A stretch of DNA of 64,000 nucleotides, from positions 11,868 through 75,867 of the forward strand of contig JAEZSC010000076.1 of NCBI GenBank assembly GCA_023422005.1, read 5' to 3'. Below the pieces are notes generated by a model. That model did not search any database and was not told the origin of the DNA. It worked only from the letters and a program-made list of their open reading frames with translations. The DNA is from Bacillota bacterium. GTDB lineage: Bacteria; Bacillota; Clostridia; Christensenellales; UMGS416. Positions 25,158 through 33,467 of this stretch are shown here, piece by piece. The number at the start of each line of letters is the position of its first letter. Position 1 is the first letter of the stretch. Made by a program: the position numbers and the translations under genes.

Positions 25158-26513
25158 TTAGTCGATCATGGTGAGAATCTGCTCCTCCAGCTCGCAGATG
25201 CGCATCAGCGTGTCGCAGTAGGGCAGCAGCTTTTCCTTGTCGTCGAACAGGTGCCCGGCCGAGAAATCCTGGGGAATCAGCTCGCCCAGACGGCGGGCGT
25301 GCTCTGCGATCTTTTCATATTGGCGCGCCAGGTCCTCCCGGCCATGGTCCCGGAAAAAGTCCACAGCATATTGACGGTCCATGTATTGCTTTTGGTTGCA
25401 CATGACATTCAGATAGGGCTCGAAGGGATCGTCCCACTCATAGGTTTGCAGCGCCCGGGCGAAGGCCCGGTGAGCGGCCAGGCCGTTAAACTGCCCCGGC
25501 GCGATGCTCTCGTCGGCGATCAGCCGCCGCAGCACCCGCAGTGTCTCCCGCAGCACCTCTTCTTTGTGTGGCTGCTCCCCCTTGCCCCCGATGATCAGGA
25601 TGCGCCCCAGGCTACCCTTGACAAAGAAGCCGTCGTGCCAGTGGGATTTGCGGAAGTAGCCGGTGTCGTCCGGTGCCTCGTCGTGGTCCTCGTTCACGTA
25701 CATGAAGGGGTTGTAGCCCAGCAGCACGTCACCGTCGTTGTCGTAACCGGAGATCACGCAGGCGTCGGCGCAGTTGATGACACCCTCCAGCGTGATGACC
25801 GGCACGCCGCGGTCGATGCTGTCCATGATCAGCTGCCGGTCGTAGCCGTAGTCACCGCGGGTGTGGTGGGTCATCTCGTAGCCCAGTATGCGGAACGTGT
25901 GCTCGATGAGGATCGGCGCGTGGATCACGTGATAGTTGCCGTGGTTCCACAGCTCCGTCGAGGGCATGGAGAAGGACGTGCGAAACGCGCTGCCCGAAAG
26001 GGCGCACACCGTGTCGTAATGAAGCTTTTCTCCCAGCGCGTTCAGCGCCGATACCACGCTGTTCACATATTCGTTCTGCCGCTGCGGGTCGGACCAATCC
26101 ACCTTCATGAGGCCCGGTATCCAGTTTCTCGCCATGCCAAAACCTCCGTATAGCTTGTAGTCGATGTGAATCGGGTGGAATTTGTGCTGCCGGGGGGCGG
26201 CGCCGTATTTGGACGGCGCGCAGTTGAACAGCCGCCGGAACGCCTTGGCAAAGGCCTCGGCAGTCTCGTATCCGTATTTGGCGGAGATGTCGGTTACCGA
26301 GGCGCGGCCATTCGCAAGCTCCTCGGCCGCCCTGGACAGGCGGCGGAAGCGGATGTATTCGCCGATGGAATAGCCGGTCAGCGCGCTGAACAGGTTCGCG
26401 AAGGACGATGGGGAGTAGTGGATCGCCCTGCCCACCGATTCCAGGGATATGTCCTCCAGCACGTTCTCCTCGATGTAGCCGATGGCGTTTTGAACCTGGG
26501 TTACCCAATGCAT
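25158..26513 (-). CDS. AraC-type HTH fused to BtrH/papain-like domain
   Basis: A 451-residue two-part protein. Residues 1-105 are an AraC double HTH (LESVGRAIHYSPSSFANLF and VTDISAKYGYETAEAFAKAF). From ~125 to ~400 is a domain resembling BtrH/peptidase-C39-like folds, with Cys170 in DTVCALSGSAF and a GYDNDGDVLLGYNPF strand. The position usually held by the catalytic His before the Gly-Tyr-Asp turn reads ACVISGYD, so enzymatic activity is doubtful. The last ~60 residues are helical. GGAGGA precedes the ATG. As the first gene of the GH18-GH130-murQ-kinase operon it is probably its regulator, with the C-terminal domain as sensor (inference). Confidence 0.78.
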   Translation of the reverse strand: MHWVTQVQNAIGYIEENVLEDISLESVGRAIHYSPSSFANLFSALTGYSIGEYIRFRRLSRAAEELANGRASVTDISAKYGYETAEAFAKAFRRLFNCAPSKYGAAPRQHKFHPIHIDYKLYGGFGMARNWIPGLMKVDWSDPQRQNEYVNSVVSALNALGEKLHYDTVCALSGSAFRTSFSMPSTELWNHGNYHVIHAPILIEHTFRILGYEMTHHTRGDYGYDRQLIMDSIDRGVPVITLEGVINCADACVISGYDNDGDVLLGYNPFMYVNEDHDEAPDDTGYFRKSHWHDGFFVKGSLGRILIIGGKGEQPHKEEVLRETLRVLRRLIADESIAPGQFNGLAAHRAFARALQTYEWDDPFEPYLNVMCNQKQYMDRQYAVDFFRDHGREDLARQYEKIAEHARRLGELIPQDFSAGHLFDDKEKLLPYCDTLMRICELEEQILTMID

Positions 26514-26632
26514 GCGCCGGTTCCTCCGTACACCGACATGATACCAGATTCATGAAAGCTTTTGCCGGTCCGATCCTATGAAATATTGTCCATACAGCCA
26601 AGAGGCGGTGGTCTGCCGCCTTGCGAAACAGT

Positions 26633-26662
26633 TTGACTTGCGATATATTACCCATATATCAT
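26633..26662 (+). promoter_or_regulatory. Sigma-A promoter of the acyltransferase/ligase operon
   Basis: TTGACT (26633-26638), an 18-base spacer and TATCAT (26657-26662), about 28 bases before the gene start at 26691. This is one of the best consensus promoters in the window. Confidence 0.6.
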
Positions 26663-26690
26663 CCATATTTCATATTCGAGGAGAATCGAC

Positions 26691-27509
26691 ATGGCGAAAA
26701 GAGACGGGCGTGTCGTAGAGCAGCATCCGTTAAACGCGATGATGCCCTACATGATGCGAGGGCGTAACGAGTCCCTGGTGTACTTTCAAACCGCGCTGGA
26801 CGTGGAAGAACTGCAAAAATATATCGATGCCAAGAGGGCGGCAGGCGTCGACGTGAAGTTCTTCCAGATGTTCGTGGCCGCTCTCGTCAAGCTCCTGAAG
26901 GAGCGTCCCAAGCTCAATCGCTTCGTTTCCGGCCGGCGTGTCTACCAACGCAATCATATCCGCGTATCCTTCATCGCAAAAAAGGCCGCCACCGACGAGA
27001 GCGAAGAGACCAACGTCGCGCTTACTTTCAATGAGAAATCCACCTTTCAGGATGTGCTCAACCGCATGCGGAGGGACATCAAGACCGCCAAGTCCGACGA
27101 GGTCAAGGACGACGACGCTTTTGTCCGCACCCTGATGAAGCTGCCGCGCTTTATGCTGCGCATGGTCTTCGCCGTGCTGCGGTGGATGGACTTTTATTTT
27201 GACATTCCCAAAGCCATTTCCAACATCGATCCGCTCCGCTGCAGCGTATACGTCGCCAACCTCGGCAGCATCGGCATCGAAGCGCCGTTCCATCACCTCT
27301 ACGAGTGGGGCAACTGCTCTGTCTTCATCGCCATCGGCAGGATCCGCTACATGCCTGTGGCTCTGGAAGACGGCACGCTGACCGCGCGCAAGATGGTAGA
27401 GGTGAAGGTCACCATCGACGAGAGAATCGCCGATGGGTTTTACTTTGCCCGCTCTCTGGAACTCATGGAAGGCTATCTGAAGAACCCCGAATCCATTGAG
27501 AACTTGTGA
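26691..27509 (+). CDS. 2-oxoacid dehydrogenase E2-like acyltransferase (no lipoyl domain)
   Basis: A 272-residue protein with the fold of E2 catalytic domain / chloramphenicol acetyltransferase, but without lipoyl and subunit-binding domains. SVYVANLGSIGIEAPFHHLY resembles the E2 core strand. The active-site motif, normally DHRxxDG, reads DERIADG (Glu244 for the catalytic His; Asp248-Gly249 kept). It may act as an acyltransferase by another route or as a partner of the acyl-CoA ligase 15 bases downstream. CGAGGAGA precedes the ATG. Confidence 0.8.
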   Translation: MAKRDGRVVEQHPLNAMMPYMMRGRNESLVYFQTALDVEELQKYIDAKRAAGVDVKFFQMFVAALVKLLKERPKLNRFVSGRRVYQRNHIRVSFIAKKAATDESEETNVALTFNEKSTFQDVLNRMRRDIKTAKSDEVKDDDAFVRTLMKLPRFMLRMVFAVLRWMDFYFDIPKAISNIDPLRCSVYVANLGSIGIEAPFHHLYEWGNCSVFIAIGRIRYMPVALEDGTLTARKMVEVKVTIDERIADGFYFARSLELMEGYLKNPESIENL

Positions 27510-27524
27510 AAGAGGCGAACGAAA

Positions 27525-29276
27525 ATGGAAAACGGCATTTATAAAGGCTCCGGCGTCAAGAAGCCCTGGCTGAAGTTTTACGGCGACATGCCGGAATTCC
27601 GGGACATTCCGGATCTCACGATGTACGAGCTGCTGCGCGACACCGCCAGCAAGTACCCCGATAAGGCCGTCATCAAATACATGGGGGCCACGATTTCGTT
27701 CCGCAAATTCCTGGAGATGGTGGACAAGTGCGCCGCCTCCTTCACGGCCTACGGTGTGAAGGCCGGCGACTGCGTTCTGCAATCCATGCCCAACATCCCC
27801 AACGCCATCATGATCTTTTACGCGCTCAACAAGATCGGCGCCCGCGTGGCCATGACGCACCCGCTGTACTCCTCCAGCGAGCTGGATCAATTCATAAAGG
27901 AGACCGGCAGCACCTGGTGCGTCACCGTGGATATGTTCTACGACCGCTTCAAGGACATTCTGCGGCCGGACCAGCGGCTGTTGGTTACGAAGATATCGGA
28001 TTTCCTCCCCGGCTCCATGAAGGTCGCCTTCAAGATCACCCGAGGCTTCAAGGACAAGATACCCGCCGACGACCGGGTCGTGTTCTGGAAGGATTTCCTC
28101 AAGAAATCCGCCGGCGGCGCCGCGCCCTATGTGCGCCGCATGGACCCGCAGGACGGTGCGGTCATTCTCTTTTCCGGCGGCACAACCAACCTGCCAAAGG
28201 GCATCCTGCTGTCCTCGTATAACTTCAACGCGCTGTCGGTGAACATCTCCTACTTCGCCAAATTCACCAAGGATGACAGCGTCATCGCGATCCTGCCGGT
28301 GTTCCACGGCTTCGGCCTGGGAATCTGCGTGCACACGATCGCCTGCACCGGCGGCACATTGATTTTGGAGCCCAAGTTCGGCACCAAGATTTACATCGAC
28401 AGCCTGCGCAAGCATCAGCCCACCTTCATAGCCGGCGTACCCACGATGTTCGAGGCTATGCTGCGGGACAAGAGCTTCCAGAAGGTCCGCTTCGACCGCC
28501 TGAAAGCCATCTACAGCGGCGGGGACAGCCTGTCCGCCGAGCTCAAGGCGCGCTTCGATGAGCAGATCCGGGCACAGGGCAGCAAGGTGGAGCTGGCCGA
28601 GGGCTATGGCTTGACCGAGACCGTGACCGGCTGCGTGCTCACACCTCCGGGCCTGTACCGCAAGGGCGCCATCGGCATCCCGATGCCCAACACGCTGGCC
28701 AAGGTTGTGGATATGCAGACCAAGGCCGAGCTGCCCTATGGCGAGGTTGGTGAAATCTTTCTGGCCGGGCCTACGCTGATGAAGGGATACCTCAACAACC
28801 CCGAGGAAACCGGCAAGGCCATCCGCACCGACGAGCTCGGCATCCAGTGGCTGCACACCGGTGACCTGGGCTACATGGACGCCGACGGCTATCTGTACTT
28901 CCAGAGCCGGGCCAAGCGCATGTTCAAGGTGTCCGGCGTCAGCGTGTACCCCATGCAGGTGGAGCAGGTGCTGGAATCCCACGAGCTTGTGTTCCGCACC
29001 TGCGTCGTAGGCGTGCCCGACGATTACCAGATGACCAGCGTGAAGGCCTACGTCGTGCTGGAGAACCCGGCGCTTGCCACCGACGAAACCAAGCAGATTC
29101 TGCTTAAGCACTGTCGCAAGCATTTGCTCAAGTGGAGCGTGCCGCGGGCCATCGAGTTCCGAGACAAGCTGCCCACGACGCTGGTGGGCAAGGTGGAATA
29201 CACACAACTGGAGAAATCCCGCATCACCGCCGAGGACGTGGCGCTCAGCGAGGGTGCGGTCGCGATCACGGAATAA
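27525..29276 (+). CDS. AMP-binding acyl-CoA ligase
   Basis: A 583-residue adenylate-forming enzyme. Motifs in order are the P-loop FSGGTTNLPKG (~217), EGYGLTETVTG (~362), HTGDLGYMDADGYLYFQSR (~445) and the hinge/C-domain FKVSGVSVYPMQVE. The catalytic lysine block is GKVEYTQL near the end. It activates a carboxylic acid, most likely fatty or aryl, to acyl-AMP and then acyl-CoA. It follows the E2-like gene by 15 bases, suggesting that the acyl group is passed on. The start follows AGAGGCGAA, a moderate site. Confidence 0.9.
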   Translation: MENGIYKGSGVKKPWLKFYGDMPEFRDIPDLTMYELLRDTASKYPDKAVIKYMGATISFRKFLEMVDKCAASFTAYGVKAGDCVLQSMPNIPNAIMIFYALNKIGARVAMTHPLYSSSELDQFIKETGSTWCVTVDMFYDRFKDILRPDQRLLVTKISDFLPGSMKVAFKITRGFKDKIPADDRVVFWKDFLKKSAGGAAPYVRRMDPQDGAVILFSGGTTNLPKGILLSSYNFNALSVNISYFAKFTKDDSVIAILPVFHGFGLGICVHTIACTGGTLILEPKFGTKIYIDSLRKHQPTFIAGVPTMFEAMLRDKSFQKVRFDRLKAIYSGGDSLSAELKARFDEQIRAQGSKVELAEGYGLTETVTGCVLTPPGLYRKGAIGIPMPNTLAKVVDMQTKAELPYGEVGEIFLAGPTLMKGYLNNPEETGKAIRTDELGIQWLHTGDLGYMDADGYLYFQSRAKRMFKVSGVSVYPMQVEQVLESHELVFRTCVVGVPDDYQMTSVKAYVVLENPALATDETKQILLKHCRKHLLKWSVPRAIEFRDKLPTTLVGKVEYTQLEKSRITAEDVALSEGAVAITE

Positions 29277-29297
29277 TTACGCCCAGGAGAGCTGCTT

Positions 29298-31634
29298 ATG
29301 AATCTCTTCCACACCGCCCGTTGGATCGGCTTGCCCGGCGAAGCTGCCCGGCGCATCGACCGCCTGCACACCGCCTATTACCGGCTGTGCTTCGACGCGC
29401 CGGCCGGCGCGTCGCTCCCAGTGCACATCAGCGCCCACAGCCGCTACCGTCTGTGGGTCAACGGCCAGCCGGTCACCTTTGGCCCTTGCCGGGGCGACCG
29501 CTGGCGGCACTTCTACGAGACCGTGGATGTGGGGCCGTACCTCGCGGCGGGGGCCAACACGCTGGCGGTCAAGGTGTTATCCTTCCCGCCCTACGAGGCC
29601 CAGCACGGCGACCAGCGGGCGCCCTACAACGCCATGGCCCGGGCCACCGGCCCGTGCCTGATCGTCTCCGCTCATCTGGGTGGCGAGGATCTCTCCACCG
29701 GCGTCGCTCCTTGGATGGCGCTGGAGGATGAGGCCGTGTCGTGGAAGCACTTTCCTTTGAGCCATTGGATGGGCGCCATGGAGAGCGTGGATGGCGCTAA
29801 ACTGCCCCACGGCTGGCAAACCGCCGCCGACAGCGCCCCGTGGCAAACGCCCCAGCTTCTATGGAAGGCCGAGGACCCGTGGCTGGACACCTTCGGCATC
29901 ATACCGACCTTTCCGCTGACACCTCGCAGCATCCCGCTGCTGTTCGAGCGGCCCCAGGCCCTCGCCCGGGAGATGCCGCTGCGAGCCCAGGATGTTTCGG
30001 CCATCCGCTTTGAAGGGGGCACTGCTGTGATCCCGGCTCACAGCCGCGTGGCGGCGGAGCTGGACGCCGGCGTGCATACGACAGCCTTCGTCACGCTGCA
30101 CACCCAGGGCGGCGCGGGCAGCGCCGTGACGCTGCGCTACGCCGAGGGCTATACCAGGCCCACAGCGGAAGGCAGAACGAGCAAGGGTCTCCGGGACGAC
30201 TGGCAGAACTACGAGCTGCTGGGCCATGAGGACCGCTACGCGCCCGGCGGCGGCAGTGAGAGCTACACGCCCATGTGGTTCCGCACCTTCCGCTTTGTGC
30301 GCGTGGAGGTGCAAACCGGCGAGCAGCCACTGACGCTGCGCATGCCCACGCTGCTGCAGACCGGTTACCCCTTGGAGCCCGTCACTTGGGTGCGATCCTC
30401 CCAGGCATGGGTGCAGAACCTTTGGGACATGAGCGTGCGCACGCTGCAGAACTGCATGCACGAGACCTATGAAGACTGCCCCTATTATGAACAGCTGCAA
30501 TACATACAGGATACCCGTCTGGAGATGCTCTTCACCTACATGGTCAGCGGCGACACCCGCCTGGCCCGCAAGGCCATAGAGGATTTCCAGCATTCCCAGC
30601 TGCCCGACGGCATGCTGCAGGCCCGCTTCCCAACCCAGGAGCCCCATGTGATCCCGCCGTTCTCTCTGCACTGGGTGTGGATGGTGCTGGAATACTACGA
30701 ACAGACCGGCGACCCCACGGTGCTGCGGCAATACCGCGCCGCGGCGGACGCCATACTGGAATGGTATGACCGCAAGCTGGGGCCCCTGGGTCTCGTGGAA
30801 AAGCTGGGGTATTGGGACCAGATCGACTGGGTGGACGCATGGGATAAGATAGCCGGGCGCACGCCGGCAGGCGCCGTGGGCCCGGCCACAACCCACAACC
30901 TGATGTACGCCTGCGCGCTGCAGGCAGGCGCGCGAATCAACCGCGCGTGCGGCCGGCAGGGGCTGGCAGAGGAATACCTTGAGCGCGCTCAAAGCATATT
31001 GTCTTCCGTGGACGCCCATTGCTGGAACGAAGCCGAAGGGCTGTACATGGAAGGGCCGGGCTACGAGGAATACTCCCAGCACGCCCAGGTGTACGCCGTG
31101 CTGACCGGGCTGGCTCCGGGGCAGAAGGGGCGGGATATCCTGACCAGGGCTCTCAATCGCCCCGGCATCGCGCTGTGCTCCTTCACGTGGCAGTTCTTCG
31201 TGTTCCGGGCGTTGGAGGCCTGCGGGGCATACGAGCTGACCGAGCGCCAGTGGGAGATGTGGAAGGGCCTGCCGGACAAGAACCTGACCACGATCCCCGA
31301 AGTGCCCGACGGTGTGCGCTCGCCCCGAAGCGATTGCCACGCCTGGGGTGCGCTGCCGCTGTATGAATTCCCGCGCAAACTGCTGGGTGTGGAGCCCGGC
31401 GAACCGGGCTGGCACAGCATTCGCATCCGGCCCCGGCCGCTCACGCTGCCGGATTGCTCCGGCCAAGTGGTCACCCCCCGCGGCATCGTGACGGTGGCCT
31501 GGCGCAACGGCCCCGAAGGATTCGCCGTGGAGGCGAAGTCGCCCCAGGGCGTTCCAGTGACTGTGACGATGCCGGATGGTACCGAGCGGCATTACCCGCA
31601 GGGCGGCGACATAAGGGTTGTGACACAAGGGTAG
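29298..31634 (+). CDS. GH78-type alpha-L-rhamnosidase-like protein
   Basis: A 778-residue protein with N-terminal beta domains (WVNGQPVTFGP, DVGPYLAAGANTLAVKV as in rhamnosidase-N modules), then an (alpha/alpha)6 barrel beginning near 375, and a C-terminal beta domain (RPRPLTLPDCSGQVVTPRG). The usual DCPQRER motif is the variant EDCPYYEQLQYIQDTRLE, as in one GH78 branch, so rhamnose specificity is not assured. No signal peptide, hence cytoplasmic. CAGGAGAG precedes the ATG. It lies 21 bases after the ligase gene and is followed by Gfo/Idh and GNAT genes. Confidence 0.83.
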   Translation: MNLFHTARWIGLPGEAARRIDRLHTAYYRLCFDAPAGASLPVHISAHSRYRLWVNGQPVTFGPCRGDRWRHFYETVDVGPYLAAGANTLAVKVLSFPPYEAQHGDQRAPYNAMARATGPCLIVSAHLGGEDLSTGVAPWMALEDEAVSWKHFPLSHWMGAMESVDGAKLPHGWQTAADSAPWQTPQLLWKAEDPWLDTFGIIPTFPLTPRSIPLLFERPQALAREMPLRAQDVSAIRFEGGTAVIPAHSRVAAELDAGVHTTAFVTLHTQGGAGSAVTLRYAEGYTRPTAEGRTSKGLRDDWQNYELLGHEDRYAPGGGSESYTPMWFRTFRFVRVEVQTGEQPLTLRMPTLLQTGYPLEPVTWVRSSQAWVQNLWDMSVRTLQNCMHETYEDCPYYEQLQYIQDTRLEMLFTYMVSGDTRLARKAIEDFQHSQLPDGMLQARFPTQEPHVIPPFSLHWVWMVLEYYEQTGDPTVLRQYRAAADAILEWYDRKLGPLGLVEKLGYWDQIDWVDAWDKIAGRTPAGAVGPATTHNLMYACALQAGARINRACGRQGLAEEYLERAQSILSSVDAHCWNEAEGLYMEGPGYEEYSQHAQVYAVLTGLAPGQKGRDILTRALNRPGIALCSFTWQFFVFRALEACGAYELTERQWEMWKGLPDKNLTTIPEVPDGVRSPRSDCHAWGALPLYEFPRKLLGVEPGEPGWHSIRIRPRPLTLPDCSGQVVTPRGIVTVAWRNGPEGFAVEAKSPQGVPVTVTMPDGTERHYPQGGDIRVVTQG

Positions 31635-31661
31635 GAGCATCGGCTTAGGAGGTATATTCTC

Positions 31662-32783
31662 ATGATAAAAGTTGGTCTGGCCGGCGGGCGCAGCCTGTCC
31701 ACGCTGATGGGCTTTCGCGCCATCGAAGGTGTGGAGGTCGCCGCGGTGTGTGATCTGAACGCGGACCTGCTGCAGCGCATCAGCCGCGAGCAAGGCATCC
31801 CCCGCACTTACCGCGTGTTTGAAGACATGCTGGAAGCCGACATCGACGCCGTCGTCATCGCGACACCCATGCAGTGCCACGTGCCCCAGGCCTTAAGCGC
31901 CCTGGAGGCCGGCAAGCATGTGCTCAGCGAAGTCACCGCGGCGGTCACGATGGACGAGCTGTGGTGGCTCATCGAGGCCGTGGAGAAATCCGGCAAGGTA
32001 TACATGCTGGCGGAGAACTACTGCTACAGCCCCGAGGTGCAGCTGGTGAGCAGCCTCGTGCGCCGGGGCATGTTCGGAGAGATCTACTACGGCGAGGGCG
32101 AATATCTGCACGACATCCGCGACCTGGCCGTATATCCCGACGGCAAAACGTCCTGGCGGAGCTATTGGCAGCTGGGCAAGCGCGGCGCTTTCTATCCCAC
32201 TCACAGCATCGGCCCGGTCATGCAGTGGTTCCAGGGCGACAGGATCGCTTCGCTGTGCACGCTGGGCAGCGGCAGGCACATGAGCGCCACGCTGCGCCAG
32301 GAGGATACCACCGTTACGATGTGCCAATTGGAGAGCGGCAAGCTGGCGCGCATCCGCGTGGACTGCATGTCACCGCGGCCCCACAACATGGCCTATTACC
32401 AACTGCAGGGCACCAAGGGGTGTTACGAAGCGCCCCGGGGCTTGGGCGATGACCACAAGGTATACCTGGAGGGCCATGATGCTCACGACCACCCCCACTG
32501 GCGGCCGCTCAAAGATTTTGAGGAATTCCTGCCCGAGCGCTTCCGGCTGGCCACCCAGGCGCAGCGCGAGGCCGGCCACGGCGGGGGGGATTTCTTCATC
32601 GTGCAGGATTTTGTGGATGCCATCACGAAGGGCACGCCGCCGGCCATCGATGTGTATCAGGCTGCCGAGTGGACGGCGGTGGCGCTGTTGAGCGAGCTTT
32701 CCATCACCAACGGCGGCCGCATGATGGACATGCCGCGTTTCCGGCGGAACATGCCCTTCGGCGAGCAGCGCTTCAAGCTGTAA
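31662..32783 (+). CDS. Gfo/Idh/MocA-family protein lacking the EKP lysine
   Basis: A 373-residue protein with an N-terminal Rossmann start (KVGLAGGRSLSTLMGFRAI) and the C-terminal substrate domain of the family. Where catalytic members have EKP, this one reads SEVTAAVTMDELWW, so the usual catalytic lysine is missing. HSIGPVMQW keeps the later His. Subgroups with SEV occur next to glycosidases. It may be an oxidoreductase with altered chemistry or a redox-independent glycosidase-like enzyme (inference). TTAGGAGG precedes the ATG. It is 27 bases after the GH78 gene. Confidence 0.82.
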   Translation: MIKVGLAGGRSLSTLMGFRAIEGVEVAAVCDLNADLLQRISREQGIPRTYRVFEDMLEADIDAVVIATPMQCHVPQALSALEAGKHVLSEVTAAVTMDELWWLIEAVEKSGKVYMLAENYCYSPEVQLVSSLVRRGMFGEIYYGEGEYLHDIRDLAVYPDGKTSWRSYWQLGKRGAFYPTHSIGPVMQWFQGDRIASLCTLGSGRHMSATLRQEDTTVTMCQLESGKLARIRVDCMSPRPHNMAYYQLQGTKGCYEAPRGLGDDHKVYLEGHDAHDHPHWRPLKDFEEFLPERFRLATQAQREAGHGGGDFFIVQDFVDAITKGTPPAIDVYQAAEWTAVALLSELSITNGGRMMDMPRFRRNMPFGEQRFKL

Positions 32784-32806
32784 GAATAACATATCGGGAG
32801 GAATCC

Positions 32807-33439
32807 ATGGACTACGTAAATCAACTGGGCCAGCAACTCATGATGGTGCGCCGCGCCGCGCCCACCCCGCAGGTCAGCATGCCCGAAGGCTGGTCGGTGC
32901 GCAGCATGCGGGAAGGCGAGGGCGCCGTTTGGGCGCGTATCTGCTTGGCCGCAGGCTTCTTTGATGACGGCATGAGCGCCGAGCAGCGCTGGGACAGCGC
33001 GATGGGCAATGACGCCGGCGTGCGCACGGAGAATGTGTTCTTCGCCTGCGACCCCGCCGGAGAACCTGTGGCCACGGCCACGGCCCGGCTGATCCCCCAG
33101 CAGGATCGCGGCAAATATCCGCCCACGGCCAACGCGCTGGGCTATCTGCACTATGTCGCGGCGACGCCCGTGTGCAGGGGCAAGGGAGCAGGGTCCGCCG
33201 TGACGGCGGCCGTGCTGGCCCGCTTAGCCGAGCTGAACCTGGACGATTGTGTGCTCTCGACCGACGACCATCGGCTTCCGGCCATCCACATCTATCTGAA
33301 GATGGGCTGGATTCCCGTGCTGTTCGCGCCGGACATGCGCGAGCGTTGGGAGCACATATTGAGCCAGCTCACAGCCTGGGACGCTCTGGAGGCCATGGAC
33401 GAAACCGGTCGTACGGTCGAGCCGCTGCGACGGCGGTAA
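32807..33439 (+). CDS. GNAT-family N-acetyltransferase
   Basis: A 210-residue protein. The acetyl-CoA loop is seen in YVAATPVCRGKGAGSAVTAAVL (R/Q-x-x-G-x-G/A form), followed by LSTDDHRLPAIHIYLKMGW, the typical C-terminal half of a GNAT domain. The acceptor is unknown. GGGAGGAA precedes the ATG at 32807. It is the last gene of the five-gene same-strand run starting at 26691 and converges on the DUF4038 gene. Confidence 0.85.
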   Translation: MDYVNQLGQQLMMVRRAAPTPQVSMPEGWSVRSMREGEGAVWARICLAAGFFDDGMSAEQRWDSAMGNDAGVRTENVFFACDPAGEPVATATARLIPQQDRGKYPPTANALGYLHYVAATPVCRGKGAGSAVTAAVLARLAELNLDDCVLSTDDHRLPAIHIYLKMGWIPVLFAPDMRERWEHILSQLTAWDALEAMDETGRTVEPLRRR

Positions 33440-33467
33440 AGCCCGCTTTACCTGCGGCCGGCCCGCG

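Noticed and set aside
26730..29207. An 825-codon open frame antisense to the acyltransferase and acyl-CoA ligase genes
   Set aside because: It is the complement of two clear enzymes, rich in His/Gln/Gly/Ala with no domain pattern; such frames arise from GC-rich codon use.
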